Source: DASSCW01 sp036556695 (lineage in GTDB: Bacteria; Chloroflexota; Limnocylindria; QHBO01). Taken from it: a stretch of DNA of 45,255 bases. Shown one piece after another: positions 1 to 7,178 of the stretch. The stretch's first letter is position 1; each line of letters begins with the position of its first letter. Under the pieces are notes generated by a model, which saw only the letters and a program-made list of their open reading frames with translations, did not search any database and had not been told where the DNA came from. A program made the translations under genes and the position numbers. The stretch covers positions 1 through 45,255 of the forward strand of contig DATBIY010000001.1 in the NCBI GenBank assembly GCA_036556695.1, written 5' to 3'.

Positions 1-1
1 C

Positions 2-7
2 CAGTAG
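2..7 (+). other. Possible last codons of an upstream gene
   Basis: The first bases read CAG TAG in one frame and could be the final codon and stop of the gene before infA. In many bacteria that neighbour is map or adk, but six bases cannot identify it. A GAGGG ribosome binding site for infA follows at 23-27. Confidence 0.25.
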
Positions 8-37
8 ATCAACAGCTTTTACGAGGGTGCGTGGCGC

Positions 38-256
38 TTGCCGAAGAAGGATGCAATCGAGGTTGAGGGCGAGGTTGTCCTGCCCCTGCCGAACGCGATG
101 TTCAAGGTGCGGCTGGAGAACGGGCACGAGGTGCTCGCGCATATCTCCGGCAAGCTGCGCCAGAACTTCATCCGCATCCTGCCCGGCGACACCGTCCGCG
201 TCGAGCTGAGTCCCTATGACCTCACCCGGGGTCGCATCACGTACAGGATGAGATGA
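38..256 (+). CDS. infA: Translation initiation factor IF-1
   Basis: The 72-residue product has the usual IF-1 length and the family's conserved blocks: DAIEVEGEVV near the start, NAMFKVRLENGHEVLAHISG in the middle and PYDLTRGRITYR at the end. IF-1 is an S1/OB-fold protein that binds the 30S A site during initiation. The start is a TTG at 38, set by GAGGG at 23-27 about ten bases upstream; no ATG in frame would keep the conserved N-terminus. The stop overlaps the rpmJ start as ATGA, so the two genes are translationally coupled at the head of the alpha-operon segment. Confidence 0.96.
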   Translation: MPKKDAIEVEGEVVLPLPNAMFKVRLENGHEVLAHISGKLRQNFIRILPGDTVRVELSPYDLTRGRITYRMR

Positions 257-366
257 AGGTTTCTGCGTCCGTGAAGCCCCGCTGCGAGCGCTGCAAGGTC
301 ATCAAGCGCTCTGGCGTGGTGATGGTCATCTGCGTCATTCCCAAGCACAAGCAGCGGCAGGGGTAG
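253..366 (+). CDS. rpmJ: 50S ribosomal protein L36
   Basis: A 37-residue ORF begins at the ATG inside the infA stop overlap. It has the L36 pattern MKVSASVKPRCERCK, a VVMVIC block and the ending PKHKQRQG. Cys11, Cys14, Cys27 and His32 are all present, so this is the zinc-ribbon (C+) form of L36. Its place between infA and rpsM is the standard order. The gene is shorter than many ORF callers' cut-off, but its identity is not in doubt. Confidence 0.96.
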   Translation: MKVSASVKPRCERCKVIKRSGVVMVICVIPKHKQRQG

Positions 367-373
367 CAACAGC

Positions 374-745
374 GTGGCACGAATTGCCGGCGTCGACATC
401 CCGCGCGAGAAGCGCGCGGTCATCTCGCTGACCTACATCTACGGCATCGGCCCCACCTCGGCGCGCCAGATCATGGCCACCGCCGGCATCCCGGAGGACC
501 GCCGCACCCGCGACCTGACCGAGGACGAGGTCAATCGCCTGCGCGAGCTCGTCGAGCGCCGCTTCAAGGTGGAGGGCGACCTCCGTCGCGAAGTCAGCAT
601 GAACGTCAAGCGGCTGATGGAGATCGGCTCCTACCGGGGCCTGCGCCATCGGCGCAACCTGCCCGTCCGCGGGCAGCGCACCAAGACAAACGCGCGCCAG
701 CGTCGGGGTCCGCGGCGGACCGTCGGCATCCGGCGCAAGAAGTAG
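374..745 (+). CDS. rpsM: 30S ribosomal protein S13
   Basis: The 123-residue product starts with ARIAGVDIPREKR, has the helix-hairpin-helix YIYGIG, and ends with the basic tail RTVGIRRKK, including the S13 signature GLRHRRNLPVRGQRTKTNAR. S13 sits in the head of the 30S subunit and contacts the P-site tRNA and bridges to the 50S. The start is GTG at 374, seven bases after the rpmJ stop. Length and order are typical of the alpha operon. Confidence 0.97.
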   Translation: MARIAGVDIPREKRAVISLTYIYGIGPTSARQIMATAGIPEDRRTRDLTEDEVNRLRELVERRFKVEGDLRREVSMNVKRLMEIGSYRGLRHRRNLPVRGQRTKTNARQRRGPRRTVGIRRKK

Positions 746-757
746 CACGGGAGTTCC

Positions 758-1153
758 ATGGCAGAGCGGAAGTCGAAGACGCGCACCAAGAAGCGCGAGA
801 AGAAGAACGTTCCGGTGGGCCACGCCCACATCCAGTCGACGTTCAACAACACGATCGTGACCATCACCGACACCAGCGGCAACGTGGTCAGCTGGGGCAG
901 CGCCGGGCTGGTCGGGTTCAAGGGCTCGCGCAAGAGCACGCCGTTCGCTGCCAGCCAGACCGCAGACCTGGCCGCAAAGCGCGCCATGGAGAACGGCATG
1001 CGCCAGATCGAGGTCTTCGTGAAGGGCCCCGGCGCCGGCCGCGAGCAGGCCATCCGCTCGCTCCAGACCGCCGGCCTGGAGGTCACCGCCATAACCGACG
1101 TGACGCCAATCCCGCACAACGGCTGCCGCCCGCCGAAGCGGCGCCGAGTCTGA
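758..1153 (+). CDS. rpsK: 30S ribosomal protein S11
   Basis: The 131-residue protein shows the S11 core: GHAHIQSTFNNTIVTITD, then SAGLVGFKGSRKSTPFAAS, then VFVKGPGAGREQAIR and the C-terminal ITDVTPIPHNGCRPPKRRRV. It binds 16S rRNA on the 30S platform beside S7 and S21. The N-terminus is lysine-rich (KSKTRTKKREKKN), as in many Gram-positive and Chloroflexota homologues. ATG at 758 follows rpsM by twelve bases with a GGGAG ribosome binding site. Confidence 0.97.
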   Translation: MAERKSKTRTKKREKKNVPVGHAHIQSTFNNTIVTITDTSGNVVSWGSAGLVGFKGSRKSTPFAASQTADLAAKRAMENGMRQIEVFVKGPGAGREQAIRSLQTAGLEVTAITDVTPIPHNGCRPPKRRRV

Positions 1154-1163
1154 GGGGGAGCGC

Positions 1164-1790
1164 ATGGCCAGGTACACCGATCCCGTTTGCCGCATCTGTC
1201 GCCGCGAGGGGCTGAAGCTCTTTCTGAAGGGCAGCCGGTGCTACAGCCGCAAGTGCTCCTTCGAGCGCCGCAGCACGCCGCCGGGCATGAACACCCAGCG
1301 CCGCCGCAAGGTGAGCGAGTTCGGCCTGCAGCTGCGCGAGAAGCAGAAGGTCCGCAAGTCGTACTCGGTTCTCGAGAAGCAGTTCCGCAACTACTTCGCG
1401 AAGGCCGCGAAGCACAAGGGCATGACCGGCGAGAATCTGCTGCGCCTGCTGGAGATGCGGCTCGACAACGTCGTCTACCGCATGGGCCTGGCGCGCTCGC
1501 GCGCCGAGGCGCGGCAGCTGGTTGCCCACGGTCACTTCACCGTGAACGGGCGACCGACCAACATCCCCAGCTACTCGACCAAGACTGGCGACCGGATCGA
1601 GGTCCGCGAGAGCCGGCGCGGGCGCGAGTACTTCAAGACCGCTTCCGAGACCATCAAGGCGGCGCAGATCCCGGACTGGGTCAGCGTCGACGCGGCCAAG
1701 CTGTCGGGCTCGATCCTGGCGGAGCCGGCCCGCGAGCAGATGCCGCTGGAGTTCAACGAGCAGCTCGTCGTCGAGTACTACTCGCGATAG
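1164..1790 (+). CDS. rpsD: 30S ribosomal protein S4, zinc-binding type
   Basis: The 208-residue protein starts MARYTDPVCRICRREG. Cys9, Cys12, Cys26 and Cys31 form a CX2C-X13-CX4C zinc site, so this is the C+ form of S4. The S4 RNA-binding domain follows (MRLDNVVYRMGLARSRAEAR and LVAHGHFTVNGRPTNIPSY). S4 is a primary 16S rRNA binder that nucleates 30S assembly, and in some bacteria it represses the alpha operon. A strong GGGGGAG lies just before the ATG at 1164. Its place between rpsK and rpoA is canonical. Confidence 0.97.
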   Translation: MARYTDPVCRICRREGLKLFLKGSRCYSRKCSFERRSTPPGMNTQRRRKVSEFGLQLREKQKVRKSYSVLEKQFRNYFAKAAKHKGMTGENLLRLLEMRLDNVVYRMGLARSRAEARQLVAHGHFTVNGRPTNIPSYSTKTGDRIEVRESRRGREYFKTASETIKAAQIPDWVSVDAAKLSGSILAEPAREQMPLEFNEQLVVEYYSR

Positions 1791-1814
1791 CGCACAGGAG
1801 TCACAAGACCTTTC

Positions 1815-2849
1815 ATGATCGAACTTGAAGCCACCACCACCACGACGCCGGAGCCGCGCATCGAAGAGGCGGAGTCGGAGGGCAACCTCTCCGTCTTCGA
1901 GGTGAACCCGCTGGCCGACGGCTACGGGGTGACCCTCGGCAACGCGCTGCGGCGCGTGCTGCTGAACTCGCTGGAGGGGGCCGCCGTCACCTCCATCCAG
2001 ATCGCGAACGTGTTCCATGAGTTCAGCACCCTGCCGAACGTCAAGGAGGACGTGACGCAGATCGTGCTGAACGTGAAGAAGCTTCGCCTTCGCTCGTTCG
2101 CCCGCCACGCTGTGACCCTGAAGCTGGTGAAGCACGGGGCCGGGCCGGTCACCGCCGGTGACATCGCCGAGTCGGCGGACGTGGAGATCGTCAATCCCGA
2201 GCTGGTGCTGCTGACCCTGGACAGCGACGATGGCTCCATCGAGATGGACCTCACCGTCGAGACCGGCGTCGGCTACCGACCGGCGGAGCACACCGAGGAC
2301 ATGCCCATCGGCATCATCCCGGTGGACGCCATCTTCTCGCCGGTGCGCCGCGTGAACTTCGTGGTCAGCGACACGCGCGTCGGCCAGATGACCAACTTCG
2401 ACCGCCTGACGCTCGAGATCGAGACCGATGGCACCACCACGCCCAAGGCCGCGCTGAGCCAGGCGGCCGACATCCTCGTCCGCGAGTTCAGCCGCTTCAC
2501 CGACATCAGCCGCCGCCCGGCCGCCGGCGAGGAGGAGGCAGCCGCCCCGGTGGCCGCGAACCTGCTCGATGCGCCGATCGAGGAGCTGGACCTGCCGATG
2601 CGGGCCTACAACAGCCTGAAGCGCAACAACATCACCAAGATCGGGCAGGTCCTGGCGCTTTCGGACGACGAATTCCTGCGCATGCGCAACTTCGGCCGCA
2701 AGAGCCTGGACGAGCTCAAGGAGCGCCTGGCGCTGCGTGGCTTCATCAGCCCCGAGGCGGCCATGTCGGACGCCGCCGACGAGTCGGACCTTCCGGCCTC
2801 GGCGGAGCTGGACGAGGCGGCCGCCGCAGAGCTGGACCGCGAGGCCTAG
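1815..2849 (+). CDS. rpoA: DNA-directed RNA polymerase subunit alpha
   Basis: The 344-residue product has the alpha N-terminal domain, which dimerises and assembles beta and beta' (GYGVTLGNALRRVLLNSLEG at about residues 35-55). After a linker around 235-255 comes the C-terminal domain with two HhH units (LPMRAYNSLKRNNITKIGQV and RMRNFGRKSLDELKERL) that binds UP elements and activators. An unusual acidic and alanine-rich tail of about 25 residues follows the CTD. The ATG at 1815 has GGAG at 1797-1800, slightly far upstream. Bacterial alpha is usually 310-345 residues, so this is at the long end because of the tail. Confidence 0.97.
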   Translation: MIELEATTTTTPEPRIEEAESEGNLSVFEVNPLADGYGVTLGNALRRVLLNSLEGAAVTSIQIANVFHEFSTLPNVKEDVTQIVLNVKKLRLRSFARHAVTLKLVKHGAGPVTAGDIAESADVEIVNPELVLLTLDSDDGSIEMDLTVETGVGYRPAEHTEDMPIGIIPVDAIFSPVRRVNFVVSDTRVGQMTNFDRLTLEIETDGTTTPKAALSQAADILVREFSRFTDISRRPAAGEEEAAAPVAANLLDAPIEELDLPMRAYNSLKRNNITKIGQVLALSDDEFLRMRNFGRKSLDELKERLALRGFISPEAAMSDAADESDLPASAELDEAAAAELDREA

Positions 2850-2852
2850 GAC

Positions 2853-3206
2853 GTGCCGCACCGAACCGCCGGGCGCAAGCTGGGACGCTCCAGCAGCCAT
2901 CGGCTCCACATGCTCGCCAACCTGGCGGTGGCGGTGATCCGCTACGAGCGGGTCAAGACCACCGAGGCCAAGGCCAAGGAGGTGCGTGGCATCGTGGACG
3001 GGCTGATCACGACCGCCAAGCGCGGCGACCTCAACGCGCGCCGCAGCCTGGCCAGCCAGATGCCGCACGAGCCGCTCATCGTCGACAAGCTGATGGGCGA
3101 GCTGGCCGACAAATACGCCGACCGCACGTCCGGCTACACCCGGATCGTGAAGATCGGGGAGCGGCTGGGGGATGCCGCGCCGATCGTCCAGATCGAGCTC
3201 GTCTAG
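2853..3206 (+). CDS. rplQ: 50S ribosomal protein L17
   Basis: The 117-residue protein has the L17 signature at its N-terminus (HRTAGRKLGRSSSHRLHMLANL) and the typical ending GYTRIVKIGERLGDAAP followed by the last beta strand IVQIELV. L17 lies near the peptide exit tunnel of the 50S subunit. The start is GTG at 2853, three bases after the rpoA stop, so translation is probably coupled to rpoA. This is the standard end of the alpha operon, here continuing into truA. Confidence 0.97.
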   Translation: MPHRTAGRKLGRSSSHRLHMLANLAVAVIRYERVKTTEAKAKEVRGIVDGLITTAKRGDLNARRSLASQMPHEPLIVDKLMGELADKYADRTSGYTRIVKIGERLGDAAPIVQIELV

Positions 3207-3248
3207 CCGGACGCGCCAGGTCGGGACGGACAACCACAGACGGACCCG

Positions 3249-4073
3249 ATGCCACCCGGAACGCGCCGCTGCGCGCGGGCGGTGATCGAGTACGACGGGA
3301 CCGCTTTCGCCGGCTCCCAGTACCAGCCGAACGCTCGGACGGTGCAGGGGGAGCTGGAGGAGGCGCTTAACAGACTGACCGGGGAGCGGATTCGCGTCCG
3401 CTTCGCCGGGAGAACCGATGCCGGGGTGCATGCCACCGGCCAGGTGGCGGCCTTCTGCCTGCCGGACCGCGAGGGCGGTCGGGAGGGTGGCTGGCCGGTC
3501 TTGCGACAGCGGCTCAACGCGCTGCTGCCGCCGGACCTGGCGGTGCGCTCGCTTCGGGACGCGCCGCCGGGCTTCGACCCGCGGCGCGACGCGGTGGAGC
3601 GCATCTACCGCTACCGCATCCGGACGGACGCCGACAAGCGGCCGCTGGATCGGCATCGGACGCTCGAGATCGACGATCGGCTGGACGTGGCCGCCATGCG
3701 GCGCGCCGCGAAGCGGCTGCTCGGGGAGCGCGACTTCGCGGCCCTGGGCAGCGACCGGCACGGTCGAACGGTTCGGCGCCTGCCGGAGGTGCGGATCGTG
3801 CAGCGCGGCACCTCAGTCGAGGTCCGCGTCACGGCCAACGCCTTCCTGCGCCGGATGGTGCGCAGCATCGTGGCGCTGCTGATCGAGGTCGGCCGGGGAC
3901 GGCTGGACGAGACGGCGGCGGAGCGGACGCTGACCGCCGGCGGTCGTGCCCTGTCAGGGCGCGCTGCGCCGGCCAGGGGCCTGACCCTCGAGCGGGTCAT
4001 CTATGCGAATACGGGACGGGGCCGAGCGTCGGCCTCGCACAGGACAGGGCGACAGGAAGAGCAGGGAACGTGA
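3249..4073 (+). CDS. truA: tRNA pseudouridine(38-40) synthase TruA
   Basis: The enzyme isomerises uridines 38-40 in the anticodon arm of tRNAs. The 274-residue product has the family motifs IEYDGTAFAGSQ, RTVQGELEEAL and RFAGRTDAGVHATGQVAAF, the last containing catalytic Asp57, and later the C-terminal FLRRMVRSIVALLIEVGRG block. A basic tail of about 20 residues extends beyond the fold. The start is ATG at 3249; the stop overlaps the rplM start as GTGA, which links tRNA modification to ribosomal protein expression, as in Firmicutes and Actinobacteria. Confidence 0.95.
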   Translation: MPPGTRRCARAVIEYDGTAFAGSQYQPNARTVQGELEEALNRLTGERIRVRFAGRTDAGVHATGQVAAFCLPDREGGREGGWPVLRQRLNALLPPDLAVRSLRDAPPGFDPRRDAVERIYRYRIRTDADKRPLDRHRTLEIDDRLDVAAMRRAAKRLLGERDFAALGSDRHGRTVRRLPEVRIVQRGTSVEVRVTANAFLRRMVRSIVALLIEVGRGRLDETAAERTLTAGGRALSGRAAPARGLTLERVIYANTGRGRASASHRTGRQEEQGT

Positions 4074-4498
4074 AGACGTACGCAGTCAAGGCAAGCGAAA
4101 TCGAGCGGCAGTGGTGGGTGGTTGACGCCAGCGACCAGACGCTCGGTCGTCTGGCCACGCGCATCGCCACCCTGCTCGAGGGCAAGCACAAGCCCATCTA
4201 TTCGCCGCACATCGACACCGGCGACCACGTGGTGGTGGTCAACGCCGGCAAGGTCAAGGTGACCGGCAACAAGCTCGTCCAGAAGCGCTACTACCGCCAC
4301 TCCGGCTATCCCGGCGGCCTCAAGGAGGAGAGCCTGCAGGCGCTGCTGGGCCGCAAGCCGGAGCTGGTCATCGAGCGCGCGGTGAAGGGCATGCTGCCCC
4401 AGAACCGGCTGGGCCGGGCCATGATCAAGAAGCTGAAGGTCTACAGCGGGTCCGAGCACCCGCACCAGGCGCAGCAGCCACAGGCTGCGGAGCTCTAG
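4070..4498 (+). CDS. rplM: 50S ribosomal protein L13
   Basis: The 142-residue product matches L13: KTYAVKASEIERQWWVVDAS, then LGRLATRIATLLEGKHKPIY, GDHVVVVNAGKVKVTGNK, and RAVKGMLPQNRLGRAMIKKL. L13 is an early 50S assembly protein that binds 23S rRNA domain I. The start is the GTG inside the truA stop. The last residues are Gln- and Ala-rich (HQAQQPQAAEL). It pairs with rpsI as in nearly all bacteria. Confidence 0.97.
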   Translation: MKTYAVKASEIERQWWVVDASDQTLGRLATRIATLLEGKHKPIYSPHIDTGDHVVVVNAGKVKVTGNKLVQKRYYRHSGYPGGLKEESLQALLGRKPELVIERAVKGMLPQNRLGRAMIKKLKVYSGSEHPHQAQQPQAAEL

Positions 4499-4512
4499 GA
4501 GCCGATACCGAC

Positions 4513-4905
4513 GTGAGCACGAGCTACATCTACGGAACCGGACGCCGCAAGACGAGTGTCGCGCGGGTGCGCCTGCTGCCGGGCGACGGCAGCATCGTGG
4601 TCAACGGCAAGGACGTGGCCGACTACTTCGGCGGCACCGCCGCCGCCGGCAGCCTGCGCCTGCCGTTCCGCGTGACCGAGACCGAGGGACGCTACTCCGC
4701 CTCGATCCTGGTTGCCGGCGGCGGCTTCTCCGGCCAGGCCGGCGCCATTCGCCATGGCATCGCCCGCGCACTGGTGAGCGCCCATCCGGACGCACGGCCG
4801 GCGCTGCGCGACGCCGGGCTGCTGACCCGCGATCCCAGGGCCAAGGAGCGCAAGAAGTACGGCCTCAAGCGGGCCCGCAAGGCGCCGCAGTACACCAAGC
4901 GATAG
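4513..4905 (+). CDS. rpsI: 30S ribosomal protein S9
   Basis: The 130-residue product has the S9 signature (YGTGRRKTSVARVRLLPGDG), the GGGFSGQAGAIRHGIARAL core, and the conserved basic C-terminal tail ending KKYGLKRARKAPQYTKR. That tail reaches into the 30S P site, and the terminal Arg contacts the tRNA anticodon stem. The start is GTG at 4513 with AGGAG overlapping the end of rplM. It is the last gene of the ribosomal run; a GC hairpin follows. Confidence 0.97.
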   Translation: MSTSYIYGTGRRKTSVARVRLLPGDGSIVVNGKDVADYFGGTAAAGSLRLPFRVTETEGRYSASILVAGGGFSGQAGAIRHGIARALVSAHPDARPALRDAGLLTRDPRAKERKKYGLKRARKAPQYTKR

Positions 4906-4912
4906 GCCATTC

Positions 4913-4936
4913 GGCCCCGGCGGGAGCGCCGGGGCC
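4913..4936 (+). terminator. GC hairpin after rpsI
   Basis: A perfect 10-bp inverted repeat (GGCCCCGGCG and CGCCGGGGCC) with a GGAG loop begins eight bases after the rpsI stop and is followed by CTTTGGT. The stem is very strong but the T run is only three bases, so it is an imperfect intrinsic terminator or an attenuator. Its position between the ribosomal genes and cdaA fits the end of a transcription unit. Confidence 0.5.
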
Positions 4937-4942
4937 CTTTGG

Positions 4943-4948
4943 TATCAT
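4943..4948 (+). promoter_or_regulatory. Candidate -10 element for the cdaA operon
   Basis: TATCAT, in the context GGTATCATCGG, lies just after the post-rpsI hairpin and 36 bases before the cdaA start. It resembles the -10 hexamer (five of six matches). No -35 box is visible at 17 bp because that position falls inside the hairpin. Similar GGTAnnnT cores occur before other operons in the window. Confidence 0.35.
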
Positions 4949-4984
4949 CGGCCTCCGACGCTAGAGGGACAGGCTTCCCAACCC

Positions 4985-5938
4985 GTGCTGGACGCGATCC
5001 GCGACTTCCTGGGAACCTTCTTCCGCAGCGGCTGGACGTCGCTGCTCGACATCGTCCTCGTCGCGTTCATCATCTACTGGGTCTTCATCCTGATCCGCGG
5101 CACCCGTGCCGTGCGCATCGTGATCGGCCTGTCGATCCTGTACCTGGTCTACCTCGCCGCCGAGGCGGCCAACCTGCAGCTCCTCTCCACCTTGCTGCAG
5201 ACCGGTGCCGTGGTCGGCCTGTTCGCCATCGTGGTCGTCTTCCAGCCGGAGCTGCGCCGCGCGCTGGAGCAGATCGGCCGCATGGGCTCCTTCAACCGCT
5301 TCTTCGTGTCGAGCGACGTCTCGCAGGCGGAGCGCGTGGCCGGCGAGATCAGCCGCGCCGCGCGGCTGCTGGCCGGCTCGCGTCACGGGGCGCTGATGGT
5401 GGTCGAGCGCGAGACCGGGCTGCACGACCTGGCGAGCGACTCCGGCGTGCCGGTGCACGCGGACCTGCGGGCCGAGCTGCTGGCCACGATCTTCTACCAC
5501 GGCACCGCGCTGCACGACGGTGCGGTGATCATCTCCGGGGAGCGCATCGTGGCTGCCGCCGTGCTGCTGCCGCTGTCGCAGAACGTGCTCGACAGCGAGC
5601 GCTACGGCACGCGACACCGCGCGGCCATCGGTATCAGCGAGCAGACCGACGCGGTGGTCGTGGTCGTCAGCGAGGAGACCGGCTCGATCAGCCTGGTGCA
5701 GCGCGGCCGGATCGAGCGCAACCTGACCGAGGAGCAGCTGCGGCGCCGCATCTTCAACCTGATCCGGCCGCAGGCGCCGCGCCAGCGCGTGCCGCTGCTG
5801 CGCCGCACGATGGAGGGCCGTTGGCAGATCGGCCGTGAGCCCGGTCCCGAGCCGCCCATCGACCCCGAGGCACGGGTGGTGCCCACCGCCGCTGCCGAGC
5901 CCGGGCCGCGCATCGCGCGGGCGGATCGGCGCCGGTAG
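4985..5938 (+). CDS. cdaA: Diadenylate cyclase, membrane type (CdaA/DacA)
   Basis: This enzyme makes the second messenger cyclic di-AMP from two ATP. Three hydrophobic segments lie between about residues 20 and 87, followed by the DAC domain with the DGA motif at 178-180 (LHDGAVII) and the RHR motif at 210-212 (GTRHRAAIG), both needed for catalysis. The 317-residue length exceeds the usual 270-280 because of a Pro/Arg-rich C-terminal extension. The start is GTG at 4985. The next genes are ybbR (cdaR) and glmM, the classic cdaA-cdaR-glmM module in which YbbR and GlmM modulate the cyclase. Confidence 0.95.
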   Translation: MLDAIRDFLGTFFRSGWTSLLDIVLVAFIIYWVFILIRGTRAVRIVIGLSILYLVYLAAEAANLQLLSTLLQTGAVVGLFAIVVVFQPELRRALEQIGRMGSFNRFFVSSDVSQAERVAGEISRAARLLAGSRHGALMVVERETGLHDLASDSGVPVHADLRAELLATIFYHGTALHDGAVIISGERIVAAAVLLPLSQNVLDSERYGTRHRAAIGISEQTDAVVVVVSEETGSISLVQRGRIERNLTEEQLRRRIFNLIRPQAPRQRVPLLRRTMEGRWQIGREPGPEPPIDPEARVVPTAAAEPGPRIARADRRR

Positions 5939-5948
5939 GCCGAGCCAC

Positions 5949-7178
5949 ATGGCCTGGCTGCTGCGCAACTGGCACCTCAAGCTGGCCGCTGTCGGCCTGG
6001 CGATGGTGCTGTACACCGGCTTCGTCTACTCGGGATCGTTCACCGATCAGCTGTTCCCCGGGCTGCCGGTGCAGGCCATCAACCAGCCTGACGGCGCGTT
6101 CCCGCTGACCCAGTCGCTGGGCACCGTTGACGTGCAGTACCGCCTCTCCTCCACGGCTGAGCAGCGCGTCACCGACGAGTCCTTCTCGGTGAACGTCGAT
6201 CTGGCGGCGTACGACATGGACCGCGCGCCGCAGCTGCAGTCGCTGGCGATCAGCGTCCAGTCGCTGCAGGAGGGGGTGGAGGTCCTGGATTTCACGCCGC
6301 GCACCGTGCCCGTGGCGCTCGACCGCCTCACCCAGCGCCAGGTGCGGGTCGAGGTCGAGACAGGCGAGGTGCCGGAGGGCCTGGCCATCGCCGCGCCGCG
6401 CGTCAGTGAGACGTCGGTCGTCGCCAGCGGCCCGCAGAGCCAGCTGGGTCGCGTCGACCGGGCCATCGCTCGCGTCCAGGTCTTCGAGTCGGGCATCGAC
6501 GTCCGGCAGTCGCAGGTCGACCTGGTGCCGGTGGACGTGGACGGCCGCGAAGTCGAGTCGGTGGATCTCAACCCGGCCAGCGTGGCGGTCGAGATCGACG
6601 TGCGCACCGTCGAGACCAGCAAGACCGTGCCCATCCGCCCGCGGCTGACCGGCGTTCCGGCCGAGGGCAGCGAGGTCGCGTCCGTCACCGTCGAGCCGGC
6701 GGTGGTGACGATCTTCGGCGTGCCGGCTGCGCTGGAGGAAGTGGTCGAGATCAGCACCCAGCCCATCGCGCTCGCCGGCGCCAGCGCCACGATCACCCAG
6801 GAGCTGGAGCTGGTGCTCCCCGATGGCACCCGCCTGGCGGACGACACGGGCACGCCGGTGGCGACCATCACCATTCGCCCGGCGGTCGAGTCGCGGACCT
6901 TCCTGGTTGGGGTCGTGTGCCAGGGCGCGCCACAGGGCACGACCTGCCTGCCGCAGCTCGGACAGGTGTCGATCACGCTGCGCGGCACGGCTGCCATCCT
7001 GGCTGGCCTCGACCCGGCTGACCTGGCGCCGGTGCTCGACGCCTCGGGACTTGACCCCGGCGAGCACGACCTGCAGGCGACCGTGCCGCTGCCCAATGGC
7101 GTGCGGCTGGTCGACATCACGCCCGCGACGGTGCCCGTCGTCATCCAGCCGAACGCCACCCCGTCGCCGGGCGGCTGA
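5949..7178 (+). CDS. cdaR: YbbR/CdaR-like protein, membrane-anchored regulator of CdaA
   Basis: The 409-residue protein has an N-terminal signal anchor (about residues 9-28, LKLAAVGLAMVLYTGFVYSG) followed by a large extracytoplasmic part rich in beta strands with repeated VxV-type segments, consistent with about four YbbR repeats. YbbR proteins bind CdaA and change its activity. The ATG at 5949 is chosen because it precedes the anchor directly; the frame stays open upstream inside cdaA. The stop overlaps the glmM ATG (TGATG), so expression with glmM is coupled. Sequence in YbbR repeats is weakly conserved, so the call rests on context and architecture as well. Confidence 0.88.
   Translation: MAWLLRNWHLKLAAVGLAMVLYTGFVYSGSFTDQLFPGLPVQAINQPDGAFPLTQSLGTVDVQYRLSSTAEQRVTDESFSVNVDLAAYDMDRAPQLQSLAISVQSLQEGVEVLDFTPRTVPVALDRLTQRQVRVEVETGEVPEGLAIAAPRVSETSVVASGPQSQLGRVDRAIARVQVFESGIDVRQSQVDLVPVDVDGREVESVDLNPASVAVEIDVRTVETSKTVPIRPRLTGVPAEGSEVASVTVEPAVVTIFGVPAALEEVVEISTQPIALAGASATITQELELVLPDGTRLADDTGTPVATITIRPAVESRTFLVGVVCQGAPQGTTCLPQLGQVSITLRGTAAILAGLDPADLAPVLDASGLDPGEHDLQATVPLPNGVRLVDITPATVPVVIQPNATPSPGG

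Noticed and set aside
1083..3761. Very long minus-strand open frame (892 codons) over the rpsK-truA region
   Set aside because: It lies opposite clearly conserved ribosomal genes, has low-complexity Arg/Gly/His-rich translation and matches no family. Such frames are expected on the reverse strand in GC-rich genes.
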